DNA of 64,000 bases from positions 311,649-375,648 of the forward strand of contig NW_021167085.1 of the NCBI RefSeq assembly GCF_003711515.1, written 5' to 3'. Source of the stretch: Sodiomyces alkalinus F11. Taxonomy: Eukaryota > Ascomycota > Sordariomycetes > Glomerellales > Plectosphaerellaceae. Numbering within the stretch: position 1 is the stretch's first letter; the number at the start of each line of letters is the position of its first letter. The notes under the pieces are model-generated. The model was not told the origin of the DNA. It worked only from the letters and a program-made list of their open reading frames with translations, and searched no databases. This document shows, piece by piece, positions 46,587 to 58,042 of the stretch. The position numbers and the translations under genes were made by a program.

Positions 46587-49530
46587 TGCTCGCGACAAGT
46601 GCGGTGGCGAGGAGTACCTCAAGCCAGGATCGACAAACATAACTGTCCAGCTTGGACTCTCCTTGATTTTGGGCGTCTCGGCTTTTGTCGCCTTTTGTGT
46701 ACGAGTGCCCCTCTTCCCAGATCATCACCGACGCCTTCTTCCATCCTTCCCTCCTGTTGCTAATCATTTACACTTTACACTGACGCCGTGTGCTCCTGTT
46801 TCAGATCCTCCGCCCACGATGGTCTACGTTGTACGCCGCTCGAAAGCGCCGACTCGATCCCAATATTGGTCTACCGACTCTCCCTGATACCTTTCTGGGT
46901 TGGATTCCAGGGCTATACAGGGTTACGGAAGAGCAGGTCCTGGCCTCTGCAGGGCTCGATGCCTTTGTGGTGAGTCTGGGACCCAGAGCAGACTCTACGA
47001 CACCATGTCCGAGGCTGACTCGTTACATCTTAGTTCCTCTCCTTTTTCAAAATGGCGATCCGACTATTCGCCGTCATGGCCTTCTTTGCCTACGCCGTCT
47101 TGTGGCCCGTCAACCATCACTACATGGACTGGAACACTAAGCCTCCCTCCGACAATACATCCTCGACCTACCACCCCATCGACACGACCACTTACGATGA
47201 TTCTACCGGGGGATTCAATCCATACACTACGAGATCAGGCGATGCTAACGATCCTTTGACGATCGAGTTTGGCGGCCAGGGCAACAACGCCTATCTCTGG
47301 ACCTGGTTCGTCTTCACCTACTTCTTCACGGCTCTGATCATCTACGTCATGAACAGAGAGACGTTCCGAATCATTCGCATCCGCCAGGCATACCTCGGTA
47401 CCCAGTCCACCATCACCGACCGCACGTTCCGCCTCTCCGGTCTCCCGTCCTACCTCAAGTCCGAGGAGAAGATCAAGGACTTGATCGAGAAGCTCGAGAT
47501 TGGTCGGGTGGAGTGTGTGAATCTGTGCCGCGACTGGAAAGAGCTGGACGCCCTGATGGAGAAGCGTGCTACCGTTCTACACAAGCTGGAGGAAGCGTGG
47601 AGCGTGTTCCTGGGGAGGCAGGCACATGCGAGGCTTCCAAAGCCCGACGGGCGACGGCGAAACCGGACTGCCGATGAGGAAGGGTCACGTGGTCAGCGGC
47701 ATCCGGGAGGGGGAGTAGAAGTGGGAATAGGAGAGGGAGACGGAGACGGAGAATATAGGGCGGATGGCGACGAGGACGACGTTGAACGAGCCGGAGAAAA
47801 CACCCGTCTTCTGAGCCATGGTGGCAACCGGGCCGGCCTCGTCGACAGGGACCGGCCGACGATCACCATACGCTACGGCTTTCTCGGGCTCCGTTCCCGC
47901 AAAACAGATGCCATCCACTATTACGAGGAGAAACTCAGGAGGCTGGACGAGAAGATCCACGCCGCCAGGCAAGCGAAGCCGCCGGCGACCGGCATCGCGT
48001 TCATCACCATGGACTCGATCGCTGCGTGCCAGATGGCCATCCAGGCGCATATTGATCCCAGACCGGGCCAGCTCCTGACCAAACCGGCCCCTTCGCCGTC
48101 CGATGTTGTGTGGCGGAACACGTACGCGCCGAGGGGCGTCCGGAGGCTTCGTTCCTGGTCCGTCACCGTCTTCGTCAGTCTCCTGTCGGTGGTCTGGCTC
48201 GGCCTCGTGGCCTCGCTCGCCGGTCTGCTCACCATCTGCAACCTGCAGAAGTGGTTCCCCGACACAGTCAAAACGCTCGAGCAGCTCCCCGTGCTGAAGG
48301 CGTTGATCGAGACGGGCCTGCCGACACTCCTCGTCTCGCTCCTCAACGTGGCCGTGCCGTACCTGTACGAGTACCTGTCGTACCAGCAGGGGAAGATCTC
48401 CCGGGGCGACGTGGAGCTCTCGATCATCTCCAAGAACTTCTTCTTCTCCTTCTTCAACATCTTCTTCGTCTTCGCCGTGTCCAGCACGGCCATCAACGTG
48501 GTCCAGCTGATGGACCGGCTGCAGGACGCCCTGCGCGACACGGCCGGCTTCGCGCGCCTCATCGCCAACCAGGCCAACAAGATGAGCGTCTTCTACATCA
48601 GTTTCATCATGCTCCAGGGCGTCGGCCTCTTCCCGTTCCGGCTGCTGGAGGCCGGTAGTGTCTTCCTGTACCCGCTCTACCGCATGGGGGCCAAGACGCC
48701 GCGCGATTTTGCGCGCATCATGGTGCCGCCGACGTTCAGCTACGGGTTCTACCTGCCGACGGCGCTCCTCGTCTTCATCCTCTGCCTCGTGTACAGCGTG
48801 CTGGAGCTGGGGTACCTGGTGCTCACGGTCGGGCTCGCGTACTTTGTGCTCGGCTACTTCACGTACAAGTACCAGCTCCTGTACGCGATGGACCAGCCGC
48901 AGCACGCTACGGGCGGGGCGTGGCGCATCATCTGCAACCGCGTCGTGCTGGGCCTGTTCGTGTTCCAGGTCATCATGGCCAGCGAGATGGCGCTGCACTC
49001 GGCGTTTGTGCAGTCGGCCCTCACCGTCCCGCTCCTCTTTTTGACGCTGTGGTACGGCCACTACTTTGGGCGGCGGTTCGTGCCGCTGACGCGGTTTATC
49101 GCGCTGCGGAGTCTCCGGCCTGGCGCGGGCCATGTGGATGAGGATGAGGTTGTTGAGGAGGGGGAGGAGGCGGACTTGAGGCCGTCGATGGGGTTGCTGA
49201 GGCGGGGCAGCACGGTTGATGAGGATAAGGAGAAGGGGCTTCGGTTTTTGAATCCTAGTCTGACTGTTTGGTGAGTTTTGTTCTTTTTTTTTTTTTTTTT
49301 TTTTTGTTTCTTCAAGTCATCTCAGCTAACGTCGTCCCAGCCCAGAACAGCCCTGGATCTACCAAGATGCCCCCCCTACCTCGGCATCCGACGCTGCGAC
49401 CCAGGACAACCTCGCTGAAGTTAGCGCCACGGCCTTGCCGGAACAGGGCCTGCCCACCGGGGGTACGAACAGTACTATCAGTCTGGGAGATACTCATGTG
49501 TGGAGGGAAAATGGGGAGAGTCATGTCTGA
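46567..49530 (+). CDS. CSC1/OSCA/TMEM63-type stress-gated cation channel (DUF221)
   Basis: Exons 46567-46698, 46805-46969, 47034-49270 and 49341-49530 give 907 aa. The first three exons rebuild the usual N-terminus: a membrane helix QLGLSLILGVSAFVAF, ILRPRWSTLYAARKRR, then VTEEQVLASAGLDAFVFLSF. An extracellular loop, a second and third helix, and the cytosolic RRM-like region (RTFRLSGLPSYLKSEEKI, FITMDSIAACQMA) follow. The seven-helix DUF221 core begins LRSWSVTVFVSLLSVVWLG and contains YLYEYLSYQQGKISRGDVELS. A cytosolic Glu/Gly-rich insertion (about 47690-47810) separates the halves of the RRM-like region. The last intron replaces a stop at 49274 and adds 63 residues. Such channels are osmosensitive, Ca2+-permeable and usually in the plasma membrane. 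Confidence 0.92.
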
Positions 49531-50568
49531 ACTCGGCATGGAGATAAAGTGTATAGGATGGTTTTTGTCTACCTTCGGTTCGAATGGGAGCCCACAGAGT
49601 CGAGCTACAGGTTTATGGCCATGGCGTTCTGCGGCGCTTTACATGACAGGATAGGATACGCTATGGCATGGCGTTTCGGTTCGTCTTTGGCATCAGAGAT
49701 CAAACTTGAGAGCAGTATCCCTCTCTTTACTCTTCTCTTCATTCTGGTTAACCTGATTAACATACTGTGTAACGTTGTCTCGCAACAACTCATGTTCTCA
49801 CCTCACATAAGCAGTCAGTATACTGGCAGATGCATGGCCTAGTCCTCGGTGTAACATATATTCTGTGATACTTAGGAAGAATATTAAGTGTTTTCAGTGA
49901 ATCAACGACTTTTATATAAGCGCAAATGCGTTTATCGTGACCCCTGAGACTGAATGCCCTGAGCCCCTGAGTCTTGGCACCCTCACACCATAAGCTAGCC
50001 ACCAAGGCTCTTGTGTGACCTGTCCCGCTGCAGGATAACGAACAATCAAGGGAAGGTAAAGGTCAGTTAATCGGTCTGAAAGTAGTGGGCGGTTTAGACT
50101 CCTGACAAGCGACTCGTCACTGCATCACATGCACCCAGCAGCATACGGGGTTACGTAGCCGTAACACAGCACAGGGTTTAACTTTTCGTTGGCATGCGTT
50201 TCTTGCCTTGGATTCGTTGCCACATACCTGTTTACTCTCCCTCACTTATACCCATCCCCATCCCCCAACCACCAACCCTTCCTTCACCTTACAACCTCTC
50301 TGTACCTCACATCAACAACATCATCTCTTGGTACCTTTTTTCTTTCTTTTCTTTGCAGCCTTTTTGTCCCTCGTTTTCCCCCTTGGGTTGTCCTCGGGCC
50401 AGTTGTAGCTGGGTCCGGGGGGATTCGGAATTTTCTTCTTTTCCTTGGCCTCAGAACAGCGACAAGCATCCTGGTATGTAATTACAGGGACTCCCGGTGA
50501 TGCCAGTTGCCCAGAATCCCCTACTAATACGAGTACAGACAATATCAACTTACTTCTGTGTCTCCAAC
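49531..50568. other. Intergenic before the F-box gene
   Basis: No gene recognised. Short C/T-rich leader sequence near 50220-50370 is likely promoter or 5' UTR of the F-box gene. A GTATGT...TTACAG pair around 50473-50487 is too short for an intron. Confidence 0.5.
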
Positions 50569-53229
50569 ATGTCAGACACTCCCGCTTCCACCCCTGGCTC
50601 AATGCCTGAGAATCAAGCCTCGGAGCCAGCCCCTCTTCAAGACCACAGCATCCCTTCTACCTCGGCCGTCACAAAGCTCGCTTTCGAAACCCTCGAGGCC
50701 ATTTTCTGTCAGCTCTCCCCCGCAGACTTCAACTCTGCTCGCCACACCTGCCGAGCTTGGTACTATGCCGGCTCCGGCCGCCTTTTGCTCGTCGAGATGG
50801 TGCAGCGGGCGGGCTGGTGGTCCAGCATCAAGAGGCTCGTGGGCAACCCTAAAGATCCCGTCACGCCGCGGCTTGTGCCCGACGACCGAGAGCGTATGGC
50901 CAAGTGGTTGGCCCGGGAGGTCACTCTCGGCGGCGGCGGCGGCGGTGGCGATACGTCCAAGTCGCCCTTCGTCCTGGCTGGCTCGGTGGACTTTTCCTCT
51001 CTGGCGGCGGCGGAGCACCCTGGCTCGGACGCTGCCGCGTCGTCCAGCTGCTCGACTCCCGCCGTTTCTAACTTGAACCCACATCATGCGGGAAAGGTCT
51101 CCGTCACGTTTACTGTGAGCGCTTGCGGCCGGTTTCTCATGCTCTCCCGTGGTTCCCTCATTCACGTCTACGAACTCAACCACATGTGCGAGGGAACTCG
51201 TCAGCCGGCCTGGCATGCTCGGCTCAAGCCCGCCCGTCACCACCCCCTCGGCGCGCTCCGGCCCGTCACGACTGTGGTTTGCGACGGCAATGTGGTCCGC
51301 TGCAGCATGGACACCTCCCGTGGGCGCTACGCCGTCGCCGCCCTCCTCGAAGAGCGCCGGGCCGTCCTCGTCGAGATTAGGAGGGAGACGATGACGGGCG
51401 TCCTGCTACGCGACATTTCTTCTTCTTCGTCGGAGGAGGAGGAGGACAACGCGGCAGCCTCGGATGCTGCTCTGCGCGACGGGTACACGCGCGAGGCCGG
51501 TCCCCCGAGCAAGAAGCCGAAGACGGCCACCACGGTGGTGGCGACATGCATCTGCGAGGAGAGGAGCCCGTTCTGCGCGCCCTCGGTGGAGTCGGCGGAG
51601 ACGGGTAGGGACATGGACGGTAGGGGTGCCCGGACGACGACGTACCGGAACCTCTGCACGGGGATCGACCCGCCGCGGTCGGTGGCCGTTTGTCCGCAGC
51701 GGAACTGCGTCGTCTTTGGCTCGGCGTGCGGCGTTGAGCTTCACTAGGTGGAGGCTCTCACCCATCGGAACCTGAGCCGGTGGTTCCCCCTGTTGGCGCC
51801 TACGGATTTGGTGCACTTTCTCCCGCCGCGGACGGGGCCTGGCGTCGGGCGCCAGAAGTTGCGGCTCGTCTGCTCGGCGGCGGGGGAGGACGTTCAACTT
51901 GGTCCGACGAGGGGACGGTTTGGCGGGTTTGGGAACTTGTATAACCAGGCTCTTCGCCTTCCCGGCGGTGGCCCGTCGCCGAATTCGAATGGCGTTTCGT
52001 CGGCGTCGGCGGGTGGTCACGGCTCGAGGTTCCCGCTGATCCTTTGGCGGCAGCCTTTTGGTCGTCCTCGTTCTGCTCATGCTCAGGTGGCGGCGGCGGC
52101 GGCGGCTGTCCCTTCTTCGCCCCGAGAGAGCCGCCTTCGTCGCCGATGGAAGCCTGCGTCGGCGGAGCACCTGCGTGCTGTTCCCCTGCGAGACGGACAG
52201 CATGTTCTCTTCACCGACCCCCATACCGGCAAGCTTTGTATCGGATCGGACGCTTCCCTGGGGCCCATGTCGCAGCTGGAACGCATCATCTGGCTGGCGC
52301 CGCCGGCGGGAGCGTCTTCGTCCACGGCTGGCCTGTACGCTGCGGGCGACGACATGCGCCATGGCGTGCGGATCGTGGGCGTTTTCCCTGCGGCGGCCGA
52401 CGTCGGGGAGGGGAGAGAGAAGGGAGGTGCGGACGGACGAGAGCAAGAGCGGGAACAACATCAACTCGTCGTCTTTTACACCATCCCCCCCGACGTCTTC
52501 GACGACTTGACCCGCCTGAACAGCGGCGCTTTGCACGTGGCGGCGGCCGACGGCTCGGGCGAGCAGGATTTTAGCGATGGGTTTGGCGTCCCCAGCTGGA
52601 ACAGCTACTCGTACGGCGACGAGGGCGACGACGAGCCCAGTTCGCTCTTTCATCCGGTCCCTTTGTGGGCTGCGTGGTGGCCGGAGCCCACATGCAGTTT
52701 GCATTCTGTTCTGAGCAGACGGGCGAAGATGATTGGGAGCCAGAGCGAGACTGGGACGCAGACCGCCTCGAAGCCCCCTTTTCCGCCTCCCAACTTTTTC
52801 GACACGCCTCGGATCTATCCCATCAAAGTGCAAGGCCTGGTGATCGCCCGGTGTATGGACCTGGTGGACATTACGGTCGACTCGGGCCCCGACATGGTCA
52901 TCTGGGTGTTCGGCGGGTCGGGACAGGCGCAGTGCTGGACGCTCGACACGGGACGCGAGAGGAGGGTCACGGGGGTGATCCGGGCCGTGGCGCAGGGGGA
53001 CGGAAGCCTCCGCGAAGTGGACGACGAGGGCGACATTGGCATGGCGGACTGTCCGCCGAGTCTACCCTCGTCTTCTTCGTCTGTGCCTCGGGACGACGAC
53101 GACGGGCCCCGGTGTGCGTGGACCATTGCTACGGGATCGAGACGGGGGTTGCTGGCCGAGTCGGTCCGGATCGACTCGATCCAGGATGGACCTGGCATTG
53201 CCTTGGTGAATTTCGAGTTTGCCCTGTGA
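50569..53229 (+). pseudogene. F-box protein gene interrupted by an in-frame TAG
   Basis: One long frame encodes about 886 codons but stops once at TAG 51745-51747. Before it: Ser/Pro-rich N-terminus, an F-box near residues 40-75 (LAFETLEAIFCQLSPADFNSARHTCRAWY), then a beta-propeller-like domain. Immediately around the stop the text is CVVFGSACGVELH-stop-VEALTHRNLSRWFPL; the fungal F-box/propeller family has Trp at that place (ELHWVDALT). Frame and composition continue normally to the end, finishing ALVNFEFAL. TGG to TAG is a single G-to-A change. A second irregularity lies at about 52650-52800, where a neighbouring frame reads more naturally. F-box proteins recruit substrates to SCF ubiquitin ligases. 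Possible alternatives are a sequencing error, readthrough, or a truncated functional product of 392 aa. Start at 50569 (CAACATGTC) is preferred to ATG 50500. Confidence 0.78.
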
Positions 53230-53487
53230 TGGTTTTGGACGTGGTGCTTGGGAGTTTGGCTGAGGATTCCTACGAACCGTCCATCTTGCCCCCTATTACT
53301 CCTTGTTTTCCCTACTTTTTTATTTTTTACCTGTTTTTCTTCCTTGATATCCTATGCACTCGACTCTTCTGCACATCCTTTTTAGTCCTAGGTTCAGAGT
53401 AGGAATACATGGCATTCGTCTCTATATGCTTCCCCTATATGGAGCAGTGCCGTGACTTGTAAGAGCACAGAGGACAGGACCAGAACA

Positions 53488-54621
53488 TTATACTGTCCTC
53501 ACGGGAAGAGAGTCGCTCCTTATGCGCTTGACTACAGCAGCAGCAGCAGCAGTAGCAGAATCACCCTCTGATCGGCGGTTCTCTTCCCCCCCCTGCGAAG
53601 AGTCGGGGGAAACGAGGGCATTCTCGCAAGGACGTCTCGCCATAATATCCTGGAGATTGCGAACCGTGCAATCGGCAATCTCGCGGAGAGCCTCCTCTGC
53701 GAAGAAGGCCTGGTGACCGCAGACAATGACGTTGGGGAAGGTCAGGAGCCGCATGAGGACGTCGTCTTGGATGATCTCCCCGCTATGGTCGTCGTAGAAG
53801 AGGGACCCCTCCCCTTCGTAGACGTCGAGGGCCACGCCGGCGAGCTTGCGGGCCTTCAGGGCGTGGATGAGGGCTTTCGTGTCGACGAGGCCGCCGCGGG
53901 AGGTGTTGACGAGGATGGCGCGGTCGGGGAGGAGGGCCAGGGTGTCGGCGTTGATGACGTGTTTCGTCGACTCGGTGAGCGGGCAGTGGAGGCTCAGGAC
54001 GTCGCACTGCGGGAGGAGCGCGGCCAGGTCGTCGACGTACGAGCCGTAGGGTTCGAAGGCGGGGTTGCGGAAGGGGTCGTGGGCGAGGACGCGGCAGCCG
54101 AAGCCGGCGGACATGATGCGGGCGAAGGCGACGCCGATGCGGCCGGTGCCGATGAGGCCGACGGTCTTGCCGCGCAGGGTGCGGCCCATGAGGCCGTCGA
54201 GGGAGAAGTTGCCCTCCCTGACGCGGGCGTGGGCGCGGTGGGTTTGGCGGTTGAGGGTCTGCAGGAGGGCGACGGCGAACTCGGCGACGGCTTCCGGGCT
54301 GTAGGCGGGGACGTTGGCGACGGAGAGGCCCAGGGCTTGGGCGGCGGGGAGGTCGACGTTGTTGGAGCCGGCGCAGCGGAGGAGGATGGCGCGGACGCCG
54401 GAGGAGGCGAGGTGGGAGAGGACGGGGGAGGGGAGGTGGTCGTTGACGAAGACGCAGACGGCGTCGGCGGAGGCTTTGGTTACGAGGGAGGCGGTTTCGG
54501 GGGTGAGGGGGACGGGGTGGAAGGTGAGTTGGATATTGGATTCGGGCGGGCAGGCGGCTTGGAGGTAGTGTTTGTCGTAGGGTTTTGTGCTGAAGACGGC
54601 GACTTTGATGGGAGTGGACAT
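53488..54621 (-). CDS. D-lactate dehydrogenase-type D-2-hydroxyacid dehydrogenase
   Basis: Intronless, 377 aa from Met 54621 (an in-frame Met at 54645 adds eight residues). The protein has the two-lobe D-isomer-specific dehydrogenase architecture. NAD-binding motif is VGLIGTGRIGVAFARIM, preceded by the substrate-side block RCAGSNNVDL and VPAYSPEAVAEFA. Catalytic arginine lies in NTSRGGLVDT, glutamate in ALDVYEGEGSLFYDD, and histidine in VCGHQAFF; the YEGE-SLFYDD-x-GE wording is characteristic of fermentative D-LDH (LdhA/Dld-type, pyruvate to D-lactate with NADH). The C-terminal 40 residues are polar low-complexity. It converges with the F-box gene, 258 bp between stops. Reaction is assigned by family; substrate could be another 2-ketoacid. 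Confidence 0.9.
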   Translation of the reverse strand: MSTPIKVAVFSTKPYDKHYLQAACPPESNIQLTFHPVPLTPETASLVTKASADAVCVFVNDHLPSPVLSHLASSGVRAILLRCAGSNNVDLPAAQALGLSVANVPAYSPEAVAEFAVALLQTLNRQTHRAHARVREGNFSLDGLMGRTLRGKTVGLIGTGRIGVAFARIMSAGFGCRVLAHDPFRNPAFEPYGSYVDDLAALLPQCDVLSLHCPLTESTKHVINADTLALLPDRAILVNTSRGGLVDTKALIHALKARKLAGVALDVYEGEGSLFYDDHSGEIIQDDVLMRLLTFPNVIVCGHQAFFAEEALREIADCTVRNLQDIMARRPCENALVSPDSSQGGEENRRSEGDSATAAAAAVVKRIRSDSLPVRTV

Positions 54622-55471
54622 TTTGTTGTCTGTCTTGTCCTCCACTGTCTTTTATGTGTTTTCAATGTGAGAGGGGGATTTTTTCGTGGATTATAGAGGA
54701 AAGATGTGATTTCTTGAGTGTTGTTAGATTTGGGCTCGATTGTAAGGAAGGGCTGGGGCTGGGGGTAGAGAGAGTTGAGTCTTGTAAAGTTGAGTCTCAG
54801 GGGTAAGAGACAAGGGGGGTTGGTGATGTTTTTGTGGTGTTGAGAAATAAATGTACAAGTAATGAGAGGGACAACGGGTACGGAAATACCTTATACCGTG
54901 GTTTATGAAAGAAAGGAAAGGTACGTACCTTGTTTGTTATTGTTGTGATGTTTGAGATGGTAACGGGGGTAACGGAGGTAACGAGGAGGATGAATTCGGC
55001 CTGGATGGATTGCTGATTTTAAACCGAGAAATGAATGAGACGGATTATTCGTACGAGAGGAAAGGATGCAGACGGTATAATATAGAAAAGATGGACTTTA
55101 TTGCCAAGAGATAGACAGGCAACCAAGACCGCATCCATGCATCAAAATGGGCCTGGGACGTCAAATCGCCGCCTTGGGTATGATTGACGGACCTTTTTTA
55201 ACCAAGACGTTCCAGAAGAGAAGTCTCCTGCCAGGGTTGAAGAGAGGAATACTCCTGTTGGTTGTTGGTTATTGGTTACATTGCAGTAGAAATCCAAAGA
55301 GACCAAAATCTTCTCATATCGCTTTCTGCGCCGATGTGAACGAGATGCGTGGCTGTGTAAAAAGAAGGGGCGGCTTTACCGATAAAGCTAGTGGCGCCTC
55401 TTGGCCTCTTTCTTGGCCTCTTGGCCTCTTGGCGCCCTACGTCGGCCACCTCCACGTTCCCCTTCACCCCC
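54622..55471. other. Intergenic: D-LDH promoter and FMO 3' region
   Basis: No gene seen. A CTCTTGGCCT-type direct repeat occurs at about 55398-55430. Confidence 0.5.
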
Positions 55472-58042
55472 CTACACCAACCTTCGATACACCCCATGTA
55501 TCGTGTAATCCTTCTTCGGCCCCTTCACCGTATATCCAATCGTCCACTGCTCCAACTCGACCGCCTTGAAACAAAACTCGTACGCCACATTGTAGAAATC
55601 ATCGATGCACAAATGCCCCGCCTTGGCTTTCCACCCCTTGCGGTCCGGCGACTCCGGCCCCTGACCCGGCCCGAGGAACTCGACTTGGTGGAACAGGTAG
55701 TCCGCCCGCCGGTCATCGTCCGTCCGAACAAACCACACGCTCATCACATCCCTCGCCTCATCATACCGCCAGACATACCGCCTCCTCGCCTGGAACGTCA
55801 ACCCGTTGTCGGCCCGGAACTCCCCTTCCTCGATGTAGAGGTACTCCTCCCCCGGGTTCCCGTTCCCCCCGTTCCCCCCGTCCCCCGTGGCCTCCCGCAG
55901 CAGGAACCTCGCCGTCCCGCTAAACCGCCCGCTGGGATGCGACGGCAGCCTGCTCTCCAACGACCTCTCGAGCCGCCAACTCCCCAGCAGGCTGCGGAAC
56001 ACCGCGTGCGCCACGAACCGGCTGCTCGTCAGCCCCGCCACCGCCGTCTCGTCGGCCTGCCGCAGCGCCTCCGCGTTCTCCGCCCGCGCCTCCTCGTCGG
56101 CGAAAGCAGACAGGTAACGCGACGGCGTCAGGATGTCCATCGGGAGGTTGTTGTGCGGGAGGAGGAGCGTGGGCGAGGACGAGTCGCTGTCGCTGTCGCT
56201 GTCGTGGCGGGGTGCGGGGCTCCTCTCGAGGTCTAGCGCCGCCGCTATCTCTTGCATGAGGAACGGGTAGTCGCCCATGGGGAACTGCGACCGCCGCGGG
56301 TCCCCGCGGAGGGAGAGGGTGCGGTGTACGCATGCGTCGTCGGCCGCCGCCGCATCCACGCCCGGTACTTTTAGGTCCGGCGTCCACAGCGCCGCGAGGA
56401 ACCGCGCCTGCATCTCCATCACGCCCCAGTACGGCGACCGGTAGAACCCCACGAACCCCAGCGTCGGCACCGCCCGGTTCTGCGTGCCGTGGAACCCCAG
56501 CGCCAGCGGCAGGTCGCGTTCCTCCGGGTCGTGGTGGAGCTTCTCGAGCACCCGCGCCGGCAGGAACGAGACGCAGCCCGACGCGTCGAACCCGGTCGCC
56601 AGCACCACGGCCGCCACGTCCTCGAGCTTCTCGCCGCTGGCGGGTGGTGGTGATGTCGGCGGCACGGGGTTTGCGATGAGGGCCGTGGTGCCGTCTAGCC
56701 CCTCGAGCTTGCCGCGCGACACGGTGATGAGGCCCAACCGCACTAGCTCGTTGTAGTGTTCGCTCATGGCTAGGTAGGGCGGCTCCGTGCGGTCCTCGGC
56801 GGGGACGGCCATGATGGACGGGGAGAACTGGGATGGGTTGCGGCCCAGGGCTGCCTCGTACATGTTGTGCATCGTCATGGCCGTGTCGGGAGGGATGTGG
56901 CCCTGGTTGTCCCTCAGCGGGTGAGGTCGGTTATTGAGGTTGTAGGACGGCATGTCGACCGGCAGAAAAGGAGGTGCAGCCAACTTGGGCTGGGCGGGTG
57001 AAAGGAAACCGGTCAGCCTTCCTTGTCCGAAGATGAAAATAATCCATTGAGCTCAGGGACGCAAGCGACTCAGACTCACCTTGGGAGTGGTGTAAAGGGG
57101 AAACACCCAGGCAGGACGCTGAATCAGATGGTGAACCGTGTAGTGTTCCGCATTCGGAACCCGACTCGGCCCAGGAGAATGGACGGCAGAAGATAAGTGA
57201 CTGGCGATGGTGGCCGCCGTCTCGACGCCAGACATTTGCCCGCCCACCACCAGGATCCTTCCCCCTCCGGGTTCTCCTCGGCCCCCCAACAAACCCTCGA
57301 GATGGCGATACTTGCTGCTATGCACCACCGGCACCGCTGCTGCATCCGCCACCCCTCGGACCCACGACGGAACAGCAGGTCTGCCAAAGAACCCCGACGC
57401 AACAAGTACGTGGTCAAAGTCAGACACCCTCGTCCGCGCCCCCTCCTCCTCCTCCTCCTCCTCCTCCTCATCGTGGCCGAGGTCCGCACTTTTCCGCACC
57501 GTAACCCGCCACCGCGCATCCTCCAGCAACTCAGCCCCCACGACGCGCCACCCCAGCCGCAGCTGGACGTCTGCGTCTGCCGCCGCCCCGGGACACTGAC
57601 ACGCACGCGGGTCACGCCGCACCAGGTATCGCTCCGCGTACCGCTCCAGGTACCGCCCCACCATCCACGCCCGCGGGAACTGCGGGTCGTCGGCGGCCCA
57701 GGCCAGGTCGCTGAAGTGCATCGTGTTCTTGCTCTGGTTGGTCACCATGAGCGGGTGCACCAGGCCTTCGTCGTCTTGGGTGGAGGAGGGCCAGAGGCCG
57801 CCGATGCGGGGCTGCGCGTCGAACATTGTCACTTTGAAGGTCCCCGCGGGGGCGTTGTGGACGAGGGTTTTGGCGGCTACGAGGCCGGAGGGGCCGGCGC
57901 CTGGGAGAGGGGTGAGTCATGAGTGACATGGTGAACTTGTGAAGGGGGACCGGGGACGTCTGGGAACGGGTTGCGAGTCGCGACTCGCGACTCGCGACGC
58001 GGCGACACGTCACATACCGATGATGCAGACATGCTTGGCCAT
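55472..58042 (-). CDS. Flavin monooxygenase-like oxidoreductase fused to a DUF6314-like domain
   Basis: Exons 58018-58042, 57080-57900 and 55472-56989 give 787 aa, all junctions in phase. The first 25-base exon supplies MAKHVCII, completing the FAD-binding GAGPSGL motif. An FMO-like identity block (VVHSSKYRHLEG), the NAD(P)H site VVGGQMSGVETA and the LATGFDASG motif follow, so residues 1 to about 600 form a two-dinucleotide-domain flavoprotein. The final ~160 residues, from LLGSWRLERSL to DYTIHGVYRR, resemble the lipocalin-like DUF6314 domain, found alone in bacteria and fused in some fungi. A Glu9 run (from GAG/GAA repeats, about 57445-57475) interrupts the region between the two nucleotide sites. 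Substrate is unknown; the fusion suggests a hydrophobic ligand delivered to the flavin (inference). It is divergent from the C2H2 gene. Confidence 0.86.

Noticed and set aside
47685..49133. 482-codon minus-strand frame over the CSC1-type gene
   Set aside because: Shadow; Arg/Glu/Gln/His-rich with no domain, while the plus frame encodes a clear channel.
51700..51747. Short intron removing the F-box TAG
   Set aside because: A 40-bp GTCGTC...TAG intron would delete the conserved CVVFGSACGVELH block, and the donor is poor.
51406..52833. 475-codon minus-strand frame over the F-box gene
   Set aside because: Arg-rich shadow without domain; crosses the F-box gene's TAG only because it is on the other strand.
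53713..54696. 327-codon plus-strand frame over the D-LDH gene
   Set aside because: Gly/Asp/Val/Glu-rich shadow of the minus-strand dehydrogenase.
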